A stretch of DNA of 64,000 nt from Euryodendron excelsum (GCA_033060915.1 CM065378.1:33985501-34049500); one strand, 5' to 3'. Shown: positions 1 to 11,664, counted from the stretch's first letter. The notes: generated from the letters alone by a model not told the origin. A program made the numbers and translations.

Positions 1-394
1 AAAGGGTATCTATACCTACTAGTCATTCTCTAAATTTGATTGGCTTATGTTTAGATAGATGTAGTTAAATGGAGGGCTTAATTGTTTTTCTTTTTTCTTT
101 TTTTTTTGGGTTGAGTTTATGAATGAAATCATTCATTAATTTCTTTACTATATATAACTTGTAGTAAATTCTATATACAAGTTGTATAACTTAAAAAGGG
201 ATAAAAGTTACGGAGAAAAAGAAAAAAATGTGTTCCCGAAACCAAGAAAAGTATATCACCACCCCCCCCCCCCCCCAAAAAAAAGGGCAAGTAATAAAGA
301 ATGGTCAAAAATAAAAAATAAAGAAAAGAAAAGCAACCAATAAAGAGCTAAAAGAATCACTTTCACAAGCCTCCACATCCACACTTCATATTCT

Positions 395-395
<1 letters not shown>

Positions 396-426
<31 letters not shown>
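396..426. repeat. CT dinucleotide microsatellite
   Basis: An uninterrupted CT run about 320 bases before the first NPF start codon. It is complementary to the GA run at 668-720. Confidence 0.95.
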
Positions 427-429
<3 letters not shown>

Positions 430-664
430 TTTTAGGGGATGTTTGTGTTGGGTTTTGTTTGATCCAACAGACTAATGGTAATGCTATTAAAACCGAAAAA
501 ACTAATTACCAAATAAAAATAGATAGGCATGCATCACTTGAACTACCAATCTTCACTTGAAAATACAGAAAGTGACTAAAACCAAACTCGAGGCACTCTC
601 CATAGTACTCCATATTCTCAGTGCTTCAATCTACTCCTGCCGTCCCTTCCTTTCATTCTAAATC

Positions 665-667
<3 letters not shown>

Positions 668-720
<53 letters not shown>
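668..720. repeat. GA dinucleotide microsatellite
   Basis: About 26 GA units just upstream of the first NPF start codon, probably inside its 5' untranslated region. Confidence 0.95.
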
Positions 721-723
<3 letters not shown>

Positions 724-747
724 AAAAAGTAAGTGGAAGAAGAGAAA

Positions 748-3700
748 ATGAGCACATACTCAGATGAGGAGAAGCTACTCCATCACCCACCAAGACCAAG
801 AAAGGGTGGTCTCAGAACCATACCTTTCATCCTAGGTAACCACATATACATATTCATGTACACTACAAATTTGTGTATCTTTTTCTTTATATTTCTGTTG
901 CTTTTCCAGTGAATGAATCATTTGAGAAGGTGGCTAGCTATGGGCTAATGCCAAACATGATATTCTACTTGATGGAAACCTACCACATGGAAGCTGCCAG
1001 TGCCTCAGTCATACTCTCTTTGTGGTCAGCCATGTCCAATACATTAGCCATTTTTGGAGCTTTTCTTGCTGATTCTTACTTGGGCCGGTTTCCGGTCATC
1101 GTTCTCGGTTCAATCTCTAGCCTTCTGGTAAATCCTATGGCCATTTGGGGCTTCCCTCTTCTTGCTTTTGACTTGGCAGAAGATATTTTATTTGTTAACT
1201 TGTATTGGGTTCCATTGTGTTTGTGTGAATAGTACTCCAATATTTACCTATATCTCTCTGTGTCTCCATATATTTTTATTATACACTCTTATCTCTATAT
1301 GGCTGTATTAATTCCCATAGATGTTGCTTTGAAACCAAGCTAAAAATTGTTTAGTCTCTGCCTAACTAACCTTGCCCATAGATGTGCCTTTCAGCCAACT
1401 ACTTGTGTTAGAAAAAATTTATTTTCCCCAGGAAATATATTTGTGGGAAAACGAAAGAGTGATTAAATTATATTTGAGGCTTCTGTTATTTTTTTATGTT
1501 GCGTGATGAAGACGTTGATTGTTGAGTGGAACAAAGCAACTGCATTTATCTAAGAAACCATCCAACTATTAAATTAAACCATGAGATGAATCTGAATGTG
1601 TGCTTTTCTATTTAGGAAAAGGACATGATTGTTCTTTTTGTTTTCCCGGAATCTGAATCAGAACATGATCATATGACATACTTGCACTCTGTTTGTTTGG
1701 GAGGAAAATTGTTTTTGAATTAGGTACCAAGAAAGAGTGACTAAAGTATATTTGAGGCTTCTTTTCTTTTTTCTTTTTTTCTGTTTTTTTTTTTCTGTCG
1801 AGTGATGAAGATAGTGGGTGTTGAGTGCCACAAAGCAACTGCATTTATCTAGAAAACTATCCAAATGTTAAATTAGACCATGAGATAAATCTGAATGTGT
1901 GCTTGTTTATTTCAAGGTCAGGAAAAGGACATGATTGTTCTTTTTGTTTTCCCGGACTCTGGATCGGAACATAATCATATGACATACTTGCACTCTGTAT
2001 GTTTTGGAGGAATATTGCTTTAGAATTGGGTACCTATGGCCAAGATAGTAAATCAAAAAGCGGGGAGGACAAATTTGGAAATTACAATTGGCTCTTGACA
2101 AAATGACCCTTTGTGCCTAATTTCAATTTCAACTAGCATAATTTCAAGAAGAATGAAAACAAGAATAAACAGTGAGCCTGCTAATTTTAGTTTTCAATCC
2201 TTATTGATTATTAGTTCTATCGTGTTGTTCTGATTCTATAGGGAATGACTCTTCTCTGGTTAACTGCAATGGTTCCACAATTGAAACCTCCACCTTGTGA
2301 TGGCTTCAGCCACAGCTGCAACTCTCCCACATCAGCCCAACTTGCTATGCTCTTCTCCTCGTTTGGACTAATCTCCATTGGAGCCGGTTGCATTAGACCT
2401 TGTTCTATGGCATTTGGTGCTGACCAGTTGGACAACAAAGAAAACACTGACAATGAAAGGGTCTTGCAAAGGTTCTTGAACTGGTACTATGCTTCAACTG
2501 GACTTTCGACAGTTCTTGCTTTAACTGCTATCGTATACATTCAAGACCATTTTGGCTGGCAAGTTGGTTTTGGAGTCCCAGTTGTCTTCATGGTCTTCTC
2601 TGCTCTCATGTTCTTATTAGGTTCCTCTCTTTACATCAAAGTTAAAGCAAGCGAGAGCTTGTTCACCAATTTTGTTCAAGTTCTTGTTGCAGCATTGAAA
2701 AACAGAAACATCAGTCTCCCTTCTGGTTATTCTGATGATTGTTATCATAAAAGCTATGAACCAAAGTTCTTCATACCAACTGAGGACTTAAGGTATGGTC
2801 AAGATTGCATTGTCCTCTTTGCTACATTGTTCTATTGTGATGATTTTTTGTCTTGATATATATATATTCTTGACTCTCTATGTAGGTGTCTGAACAAAGC
2901 TTGCATAATTACAGATCCTGAGAGAGATTTGAGAGCAGATGGATCAGCATCAAATCCATGGAGACTCTGCAATGTGGACCAAGTAGAGTCACTCAAGGCT
3001 CTTCTCAGAGTCATCCCCATGTGGTCTGCTGGCATTATGGTCATATTGATCATCTTCCAAAACTCATTTTCCACACTTCAGGCAAAGACCATGGACAGGC
3101 GCATCACCTCGGGTTTTGAGATTCCTGCAGGGAGCTTTGGAATGTTCATGATTGTGACACTAATTTTATGGGTCGCCTTCTATGACCGGATTATGATTCT
3201 GCTATTAGCAAGGTGCACTGGGAGGACTGGTGGGCTTAGCCCCAAACTCCGAATGGGGTTTGGGTTACTACTGTCGTGTCTAGCAATGGCAGTTTCGGCA
3301 ATTACTGAAAGTAGAAGGAGGGGACTGGCTATTGAACAAGGATTTGAAGATGATCCAAATGCTGTGGTGGACATGTCTGCAATGTGGCTAGTTCCACAAT
3401 TTGCCCTGCTTGGAGTAGCCGAGGCCTTCTATTCGATTGGGCAGATAGAGTTCTTTTACAATCAGTTCCCTAAAACCATGTCTAGCATTGCAGTGGCTGT
3501 CTCCACACTTGGCATGGCTGTGTCTAGCTTAATGGGAAGCTTTCTAGTGAATATTGTGAATGCTGCTACTACCAAAGGGGGTAATGTAAGCTGGTTGTCG
3601 AGCAACCTTAATAGGGGTCACGTAGATTACTATTACTGGCTAATTGCTTTCTTGGGATTGCTTAACTTTGTTTATTTCTTGATTTGCTGCCGGGCTTATG

Positions 3701-3786
3701 AGGAGCCGATTGAGGAGGAAACCTCAAGGTTCTCTGGCAAGGTAGATGAAGAAGGATCTGACTATAGGGAATTACCTTCGGCTTGA
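748..3786 (+). CDS. NRT1/PTR family (NPF1-type) transporter, gene 1
   Basis: Proton-coupled transporter of the NRT1/PTR (POT) family. Exons are 748-835, 910-1127, 2242-2792 and 2886-3786; every junction is GT-AG and the sum (1758 nt) gives 585 residues, normal for the family. The start at 748 is the first ATG of an exon encoding a basic N-terminus (PRPRKGGLRT) like those of NPF1 proteins. The ExxE[K/R] proton-coupling motif appears as ESFEK at residues 32-36. Exon 3 encodes the PTR signature region (NWYYASTGLSTV). Hydrophobic segments fit twelve membrane spans with a central polar loop. By resemblance it is closest to Arabidopsis NPF1.1/NPF1.2, where NPF1.2 is a plasma-membrane low-affinity nitrate transporter; the substrate here is inferred. 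Intron 2 contains a tandem duplication. A second, diverged full gene follows at 8001, and a near-identical 3' fragment lies at 6533. Confidence 0.93.
1453..2034. repeat. Tandem duplication within NPF gene 1 intron 2
   Basis: Two adjacent copies of a roughly 280-300 bp segment, 1453-1728 and 1731-2034, each starting with GAAAGAGTGA and ending with GGTACC. They share long blocks such as AAAGCAACTGCATTTATCTA and GGAAAAGGACATGATTG. The copies differ by substitutions and small indels. No counterpart is evident in the second gene's intron 2. Confidence 0.88.
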
Positions 3787-4560
3787 TAAGTATGGTTTTT
3801 GATGGATATGGCTGTTCATATTACGTGAATATTTCAGATGCTTGTGTTGTACCTTCGGTTAATTCATACCAATATGATCTTAACTGTTGAATTATTCCAT
3901 TTTGTTGGCAAGAAAATAGAAAAGGAGGTGTTCTTTCTCTATTTCTATGTAATTCTTCTGTAAATCAGCAATGAAATGACTCTTAATCCTTTAATCTAAT
4001 TGGTTGCGGGGGTGAAAACTGTGAGTTTCTCTGCAGACTTGACTTTCCACATTTTTGCTGTTCAAACCACTTCCTTCCTCCATCTTCTCGGCTATAAGCC
4101 GTATGGGATTGGGTGACAGATCCTGTAACCCTTGCACTCATGATAGGCACACGAAAAACACAAAAAAGTGGAGATTGCATCTACCCTTTATACCTATGGT
4201 TGGCACATACAAAAAAGTGGGGATTACATCACTTAGGGGAGATGCAATCCCCTAAATTGGGGGATGTACAATAGCACATAGGAGTTTGTATTAATTACAC
4301 ATCTCATGGGAGAGACTATAAATGTAAAAAGTCAAGTTTTGCACCACTTTCATTATATTATATTACATTTTAAGAGCGAGGTAGTAATTTCATATACTTA
4401 TTTTATTTCTTACCTCATTTTTATTAGACATAACAAATATGGTATTATTTATCTTATTTCTTATTCTACTTTAACCAAACATAGTATATGTAATCCTCCA
4501 TCTCATCATAATATTATTTATCACTCATCATCATCTTTCTAATTTTAAAGTATTATTTAT
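3787..4560 (+). other. 3' flank of NPF gene 1 (probable 3' UTR and downstream)
   Basis: Non-coding sequence after the stop codon. It is shared, with about 85-90% identity by eye at first and falling further out, with the sequence after the truncated copy at 7069-7735. The shared AATGAAATGACTC near 3970 is close to possible polyadenylation signals. No other gene is seen. Confidence 0.6.
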
Positions 4561-4851
4561 TGTAGGTCAAAATAATCAGGCCCAATACAATAGGTCAAGA
4601 TCAACTAAAAAGATGTTGTCAACTTAAGTTAGGAGAGGTTTAAATTCACTAATACCCAGAAGCAAGTCTAACAGTAGTAATTACAGTCCAAATCCAGCAA
4701 GGACCAAGTCGATCTAGCATAAGCGAGTTCATTTCTAAAAGAAACAGAACATTAAACGATAAAGTCCAAACACAGACAAATAGTATTTAAAAGTGATTGA
4801 CTCCTAGAAGACAAGTTCACTTGCCACATCTGACACACACAAAACATATAG

Positions 4852-5237
4852 CAGTGTTTTAAAACTCGGACTGGACCGGCAGATTCAACTAGTTGAATCG
4901 TCAACAGTTGAAGAAACGGTCCGGTTAGCCTTCTAAACTCGTTTTGATCAAAATTAGGTCAAACCAGCTCAAATCCAATCAAAATCACAGTTGACCCGCG
5001 ACCCAGTCAATTGCATCGGTATTAAACCGTTCGGTTCAATATTTTAAGGCAAAATTTTATGTTTTAAATATCAAAACTAGTGTAAAAAAATAAGATACCA
5101 TTTATTAATATTAATAAATTAATAAATGATATAATTATGACATCAGGGGTCAATAATGGTTGATTCGACGGTTGAACCGATGACCCGTAACCCGGTGCCT
5201 TTCCAGTTCACTCAATAGTCCGGTTTTCAAAACATTG
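4852..5237. mobile_element. hAT-type MITE, 386 bp
   Basis: The ends are CAGTGTTTT and AAAACATTG (an imperfect terminal inverted repeat that continues into CGGAC/GTCCGG sequence). It is flanked by 8-base duplications, ACATATAG at 4844-4851 and ACATATAT at 5238-5245, matching at 7 of 8 positions. An 8-base duplication and CA...TG ends are hAT characteristics. No coding capacity. Confidence 0.75.
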
Positions 5238-6036
5238 ACATATATGTTTGAGCAATGCTATGTATCACAGGAATATGCACCGGTTTATTCCACCGGTTGA
5301 TGTGGTGGGCCACTGTGGCAAGCCACATCGGCTAGGACTTGGAAGTTTTCTTAAGGAAAGTTCTGAAAATGTTGCAAGAAGAAAAATAAATAAAAAAAAG
5401 AAGGAAATTACATCAAGAAAATACACGGGTAATTCTCTCTTCATACCATCATAACGTGGAAGTTGTTGCTAAAGTCCACCACCGTCACCAACATCTCCAC
5501 CTATCGCTTCACCACCACCGTCCATCATTCTTAGAACCCATTCCTCCACTCTCCTTCAAAAGCCAAACACCACCGCCATAGGCTGTTACTAGATCCCTCT
5601 CTTTCTCCTTCCATTCATCTCTCCTCAAAACCACCATCCTAACTGCGATCGTCCCACCACTGTATTTTTTGCTCGTTTTAACCTTAAAACCATGGGCTAC
5701 TTCTACCAATGTGCCGTCACCAGCCGTTGAAATTGCGGTTAAGGACTATATTAAGCGGCCGTTGCTTAAGACCCACATGTACTATTACAACGAAAAGCTC
5801 GAATTACTAGCAGCAAATATTCATCGGAGAGGGGAGAGTCTATCCACTGTTTCAATTTTCTATGTATCATTCTTTGTTTTTCTTTTTTTTAATTTTATTC
5901 CGTAATTCTAGGAGAATATTAAAGAAGTAAGCCAGTGATGTGAATAATCACATAGAACGCCATGTCAGCCGATAATAAAAACCGGTGACTTTATCCGATG
6001 CATTTAGCATTTCTCTGTATGTTTACATACCACACG

Positions 6037-6046
<10 letters not shown>

Positions 6047-6083
<37 letters not shown>
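6047..6083. repeat. GA microsatellite followed by a G run
   Basis: About 14 GA units running into nine or ten G residues. Confidence 0.9.
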
Positions 6084-6406
6084 TGTTATATAAGTTACTT
6101 CATATGCTTTATAATTATATCTATGCAACCACTTTCTATACAAGCCCATTCTTAGACTTTATAGGTAAGATGTGGCTGTTTTTGTACAGTGTTTCATGGT
6201 CCCATCTCTTGCCTCATCCATATATTTTAATAGGATAAACGGTTCATTTCCATCAGAGTTAGCTAAAACATAAGTTTTATATGATTCCAAAAGGCCCATA
6301 TATAAGTCATTTGTCATGTTTTATGTATATGTTTCATGTATTATGCAAAAGAACTTGTTAGGAAGATTATTTATATAGCATGCAAATCCATGCAAATGCT
6401 GACACA

Positions 6407-6458
6407 TGCACCTATTTGATTCCAAATACGTATGCACCTATTTGATTCCAAATACGTA
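6407..6458. repeat. Perfect 26-bp tandem duplication
   Basis: Two identical adjacent units, 6407-6432 and 6433-6458, beginning ATGCACCTATTTGATTCC. The unit ends in the palindromic ATACGTAT context. Confidence 0.92.
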
Positions 6459-6532
6459 TGCATATACTTACTATTTACATAACTAGAATAAGGGTTATAT
6501 TTTAACTACTAATACAGGCATTATATTACTTA

Positions 6533-7068
6533 TCCGAATGGGGTTTGGGTTACTACTGTCGTGTCTAGCAATGGCAGTTTCGGCAATTACTGAAAGCAGA
6601 AGGAGGGGACTGGCTATTGAACAAGGATTTGAAGATGATCCAAATTATGTGGTGGACATGTCTGCAATGTGGCTAGTTCCACAATTTGCCCTGCTTGGAG
6701 TGGCCGAGGCCTTCTATTCGATTGGGCAGATAGAGTTCTTTTACAATCAGTTCCCCAAAACCATGTCTAGCATTGCAATGGCTCTCTCCACACTTGGCGT
6801 GGCTGTGTCTAGCTTGATGGGAAGCTTTCTAGTGAATATTGTGAATGCTGCTACTACCAAAGGGGGTAATGTAAGCTGGTTGTCGAGCAACCTTAATAGG
6901 GGTCACGTAGATTACTACTGGCTAATTGCTTTCTTGGGATTGCTTAACTTTGTTTATTTCTTGATTTGCTGCCGGGCTTATGAGGAGCCGATTAAGAAGG
7001 AAACCTCAAAGTTCTCTGGCAAGGTAGATGAAGAAGGATCTGACTATAGGGAATTACCTTCGGCTTGA
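6533..7068 (+). pseudogene. Truncated 3' copy of NPF gene 1
   Basis: From TCCGAATGGGG onward this is a near-identical copy (about 98% by eye) of the last 176-177 codons of NPF gene 1 (3249-3786), ending in the same C-terminus EEGSDYRELPSA and stop. The frame is still open. One codon is lost in a run of tyrosines and a handful of residues differ. Exons 1-3 and the first part of exon 4 are absent, and the sequence just upstream is unrelated. The remaining protein would lack the proton-coupling motif and more than half of the membrane spans, so it cannot be a transporter alone. The similarity continues through the 3' flank to about 7735. It matches gene 1 much better than gene 2, so it arose after the two full genes diverged. 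Confidence 0.88.
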
Positions 7069-7735
7069 CAAGTATGGTTTTTGATGGATATGGCTGTTCA
7101 TAGTACATGAATATTTCAGATGCTTGTGTTGTACCTTCAATCAATTCCTTGTAGTATGATCTTAATTGTTGAATTATTCCATTTTGTTGTCAAGAAAATA
7201 GAAAAAGAATGTTCTTTCTCTATTTCTATGTAATTCCTCTGTAAATCAGCAATGAAATGACTCTTATTGGGGGTTGAAAACTATGAGTTTCTCTGCAGAC
7301 TTGACTTTCCACATTTTTGCCGGTCAAACGACTTTCTTCCTTCCATCTTTTTGAGGTATAAGGGGCACAGCATTGAATAACAAATTCTGAAAGTCCCTAT
7401 ACCCATAGTTGCACACACAAAAAAAGATGGAAAATTACATTTTTAAGGAAGAAGGGGAGATGCAATTCTCAAAATTGAGAGATGTACAATACCACATAGG
7501 AAGTAGTATTATACATCTCATGAGAGTATAAATATAAAAAGTCAATTTTGTCCCTCTTTTTATATATTATATTATATTTTAGAGATAAATAAATAATTTT
7601 ACACTCAACTCTATTAAACACAACAAATCTAGTATTATTTATCCTACTCTTTATTCTATTCTAACAAAATATTATACATCACTACCTTCTTACCTTTCTA
7701 ATTATAAAATATTACTTATTTTTCATTTCCTTACT
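7069..7735 (+). repeat. Duplicated 3' flank of NPF gene 1
   Basis: Continuation of the duplication: it matches 3787-about 4555 with scattered substitutions and small gaps. Landmarks common to both are TTGATGGATATGGCTGTTCAT and GAGTTTCTCTGCAGACTTGA. Confidence 0.82.
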
Positions 7736-7797
7736 AAGGTAGCAATTGATAAGAAAAAACCGAAAAAAAACTTTGTGGCTAGCCTCGTGGGTCGTGG

Positions 7798-7812
7798 CAC
7801 GTGAGCCACGTG
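7798..7812. promoter_or_regulatory. Paired G-boxes upstream of NPF gene 2
   Basis: Two CACGTG hexamers at 7798-7803 and 7807-7812 form the near-palindrome GCACGTGAGCCACGTGC, about 190 bases before the start codon. CACGTG is bound by plant bZIP (including ABRE-binding) and bHLH (including PIF) factors. Regulation by light or abscisic acid is an inference. The first NPF gene does not show this pair in its upstream region. Confidence 0.65.
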
Positions 7813-8000
7813 CTGTTTTATCTTTATTTAATTATCTTTCTACTCATCGCACGGCCTCTTCTGTTTAAGAGAGAGAGAGTAGTTAGAGAGAGAAAGGGAC
7901 ACTGTAGTCAACCAAAATCAAATCAGAGCTCTCTCAGACTATCCCTCAGGTCTGTTTCTTCCCTTCTATAGTTTGGAGGAGAGGGAGAGAGGGAGAGGTG

Positions 8001-11000
8001 ATGGAACAGGAAGTGGAAGAACAGAAAATGGGCGTTAATTCATCTGAGAAGAAGAAGTTACTCCATCATCATCCTTCCCCCCTAAGAAAGGGCGGTCTCA
8101 GAACTATGCCTTTCATCATAGGTAAATCACATACATAGTTATACACGTCTGCACATTTACATACATACATACATATATATCTGAGTATATTCTCTTGAAT
8201 TTTCTTTTGGGTTGCAGTGAATGAGTCATTTGAGAAGGTGGCAAGCTATGGGCTGATGCCCAACATGATATTCTACTTGATAAATGGCTATCAAATGGAA
8301 GCAGCCACTGCATCAATTCTACTCTCTTTATGGTCAGCCATGTCCAATGTTTTGGCCATTTTTGGAGCTTTTGTCTCCGATTCTTACTTGGGTCGGTTCA
8401 ACGTCATCACTTTTGGATCCATCTCTAGCCTTCTGGTACGTCCTATTAGGGTTTCCCCCGAATTTGGTTTTTGCCCTAAATTTATCATACACTCTGTTTG
8501 GTTTGACAGAATTAATTTTCTTGGGAACTTTGTCTAGGCTTTATTATATGTATATCTATGTGTGCATATGTTTGTCTTTTGCTCATTTTATTTAGGTAGA
8601 TAATGGGGAAATTCTATGTGGTCTGTTCAACTAACTATGCACTTTAAATGATTTTGCTTGTAAAAAAAAATAATAATAAACTAACTTTGCAAAGAATTAC
8701 ATGTCAAATTTCGTTGCTTTGTTGTGTCATAACATATTATCAACCAATTTGCAGCCTGTTTGTTTCAATGCCAAATCGTTTTTCTTTTACAGAAAGAGGT
8801 TTATACACTTGGGTTAATTGATAGTTAATCAGAATGTTGATTTTCAAATTAGCAAAGGAGAAAATTTCCTTTTACCCTAAGATTCAGTTTGAGATAATGT
8901 TATTTCCACTGCTCTTTTTTTTTTTTTTTTGTTATTTCCATAGGCTTCACGAGCATATACTGAATGAGTTGCTTTGAATTATTGTGGGAAAAACCCATGT
9001 TACCTAAACTCTTCTACATTTATGAAATACCTGTTTTAGAAACTCGACACTCAGATAAAAGTATGGGATATGTGTCTGATATAACTAGTCGGACATGCAT
9101 CTAACAAGTATGTATAAGTAATTAGGTTTACCATAGAACTGGGCATAGGAATTTCATTTTCTATATAAAATGCTATGCTTTGACTTTTAAATACCATTAT
9201 ACCTTAAAAAACAAAAAAAATATTTAAAAAATATGAAATTTAGGAGTGGTTAATTGTCCTCAGACATAAGAATTAGATGAATTTAATACTTGGACACATA
9301 CCCACACCCAACACCCGTATCTGAGTCTAATAACATAGGGAAAACCTAAAAGCTTTACCAATAACAGTGACTACTCGTTTCATCTTGAATATGATTGTTG
9401 TTCAAAAATCTTTGTTATTTTGAAATATAACAAGCTATTGTTTTGACAGGGAACTACTCTTCTCTGGTTAACTGCCATCTTTCCACAATTGAAACCTTTA
9501 CCTTGTTATGAGTTAAACTATAGCTGCTACCCTCCAACATCGGCCCAACTTGCTATATTGTTCTCTTCTTTTGGCCTCATCTCCATTGGGGCAGGTTGCA
9601 TTAGACCTTGTTCTATTGCATTCGGTGCAGACCAGTTGGACAACAAAGAAAACCCCGATAATGAAAGGATTTTGCAAAGCTTCTTCAATTGGTACTATGC
9701 TTCAATTGGACTCTCCACGGTTCTTGCTTTGACTGTTATCGTATACATTCAAGATCATTTGGGTTGGCAAGTTGGTTTTGGAGTCCCTGCCATGCTTATG
9801 GTTTTCTCTGCTGTAATGTTCTTACTTGGTTCTTCTCTTTTTATCAAAGTTAAACCTAACGGGAGCTTGTTCACTGGGTTTGTTCAAGTTCTAGTGGTGG
9901 CAATGAAGAACAGAAACATCAGTCTGCCTTCTCCCTCTAAGTATGCTGACCATTACCATATAAGCCATGAGCCAAATCTCTATGCACCATCTGAAAACTT
10001 AAGGTATGGTCGTGCTTGTCATCTTTGCTACCTTGATCTCTTGTGATGAAGATTGTTGAATTATATTTTTATCTCTTCTTGTTATAACCTGCTGTAGTTC
10101 AGGAAGTCTTATTCTCTTTCGTCTATAATGCAACAATCCTTGAACAGCTCATGTTGTGGGACGTTGCAAGTGGAAGTTCGTTGTTAGAAAATATTACAAA
10201 ATACAACCTGTAATCTTAGACTAAACAAAAAAAAAATTTAAGGAAAAGCTGGCCTATGAGAATCTGAAGTGCGATATCACTGTCCTAAAGCAACCGTGCC
10301 CCCTTACATGAAGGTGCAATCGAACATCAACAACTTTAAGGTCCTACCCGATTGCTTACAGCTTATCTCATCAGGACACATGTTTACCGGGAGAAAAAGA
10401 AACATCCCAACCACTGTTGCCGGGAAATATAGTATGAAAATATGTAGCATAGATGATGTAAAACCAACAGAGATTTATAGAGAATGCTTTTGTATGTCTC
10501 TCACTGACAAAGCCATATGAGCAAACTAGCTGTTATGGGCTATTAAAACCCCAACAAGTGGCTACTAAATTTTGTAACAAAACAGCCATAAAATAATATT
10601 TAAATTAGTAAGTGGAAAATTAAGCAGAGAATAAGAAGTTTTGAAACTATTTGTAATAAAATTTCCTACAGATTGATTTATAGCATCTGCTTGTTAAGAC
10701 ACAGGCCGTGATTATGGTTTGAGGAGTTCGGTTGTTTTGACACAATTTGTCTATAACTCTTTGTAGGTGTCTAAACAAAGCCTGCATAATTACCGATCCT
10801 GACAGAGACTTAAACCCAGATGGATCAGCTTCAAATCCATGGAGTCTTTGCACTGTGGAACAAGTAGAATCACTTAAGGCTCTTCTTAGAGTCATCCCCA
10901 TGTGGTCTACTGGCTTTATCCTCCTTGTGAGTATAAACCAGAACTCATTTGCCACACTCCAAGCGAAGACGATGGATAGACACATTACCTCAAATTTTGA

Positions 11001-11664
11001 GATTCCAGCAGGGACCTTTAACGTGTTCATGGTTGTAACACTAACAATATGGGTTGCCTTCTATGATCGTGTTATGGTGCCAATATTAGCGAGATACGCT
11101 AGGATGCCACACGGGCTTGGCCTTGAAGTTCGAATGGGGATTGGTTTACTTCTCTCATGTCTAGCAATGGCAATATCAGCAATGACTGAAAGCAAGAGAC
11201 GGGCAATGGCTATTGAGGAAGGGCTCGAGGATGATCCCAATGCCGCGATGGACATGTCTGCAATATGGTTGGTTCCGCAATATGCCCTGCTTGGACTGGC
11301 TGAGGCTTTCAATGCAATTGGGCAGATAGAGTTCTTCTACACTCAGTTCCCCAAAAGCATGTCTAGCATTGCAATGGCTCTTTACACGCTTGGCATGGCC
11401 ATGTCTAGCTTGGTTGGGAGTCTCCTGGTATATATTGTCAATAGCATCACTACTCGAGGAGGTAAAGTAAGCTGGTTGTCGAGGAACCTTAACAAGGGTC
11501 ATCTAGATTACTATTACTGGCTCATTACTTTCTTGGGTTTAGTTAACTTTGTTTACTTTGTTGTCTGCTCTCGCGCTTACGGACCTACTAGGAATCAAAA
11601 GAAAAGCTCGTCTGATGAGGTAGATGAAGAAGAATCGGGCTATAGGGAGTTACCTTCAATTTGA
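8001..11664 (+). CDS. NRT1/PTR family (NPF1-type) transporter, gene 2
   Basis: Tandem paralogue of gene 1, same four-exon structure and same intron phases. Exons are 8001-8121, 8218-8435, 9450-10003 and 10767-11664, totalling 1791 nt and 596 residues. The protein begins MEQEVEEQKMGVNSSEKKK and then follows gene 1 (RKGGLRTMPFI). ESFEK, the family's ExxE[K/R] proton-coupling motif, follows directly, and the PTR signature is NWYYASIGLSTV. I see no stop or frameshift, so it should be functional. Likely a plasma-membrane proton-coupled nitrate or related-solute carrier by similarity to NPF1.1/1.2. Its N-terminus is longer and more acidic than that of gene 1. Intron 2 carries a hAT MITE, and intron 3 is 763 bases against 93 in gene 1, implying an insertion. 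Paired G-boxes lie upstream. Confidence 0.93.
8996..9338. mobile_element. hAT-type MITE in NPF gene 2 intron 2
   Basis: The left end CATGTTACCTAAACTC and the right end AACATAG form a terminal inverted repeat of the CTATGTTAC family, also present at 19297-19660 and 40227-40585. It is flanked by GAAAAACC (8988-8995) and GGAAAACC (9339-9346), an 8-base duplication matching at 7 of 8. About 343 bp, non-coding. Confidence 0.78.

Larger units (their letters stand above)
1..747. other. Upstream region of the first NPF gene, with microsatellites
   Basis: No gene is seen here. The stretch holds a C tract (about 262-276), a CT microsatellite (396-426) and a GA microsatellite (668-720) that ends 27 bases before the start codon of the first transporter gene. 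The GA tract most likely lies in its 5' untranslated region, a common position for GA/CT repeats in plants. I could not pick out a convincing TATA box, so the promoter position is inferred only. Confidence 0.6.
5246..6532. other. Spacer between MITE and NPF fragment
   Basis: No gene recognised. Around 5455-5900 the sequence is richer in GC and codon-like, with a short plus-strand frame ending in TAA at about 5905, but nothing identifies a product. It also holds a GA microsatellite followed by a G run (about 6047-6083) and a perfect 26-bp tandem duplication (6407-6458). Confidence 0.5.

Noticed and set aside
5669..5905. Open frame with protein-like composition (PAVEIAVKDYIKRPLLK)
   Set aside because: No recognisable family, no upstream exon or promoter I could support, and it lies in a rearranged spacer. 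Kept only as part of the spacer description.
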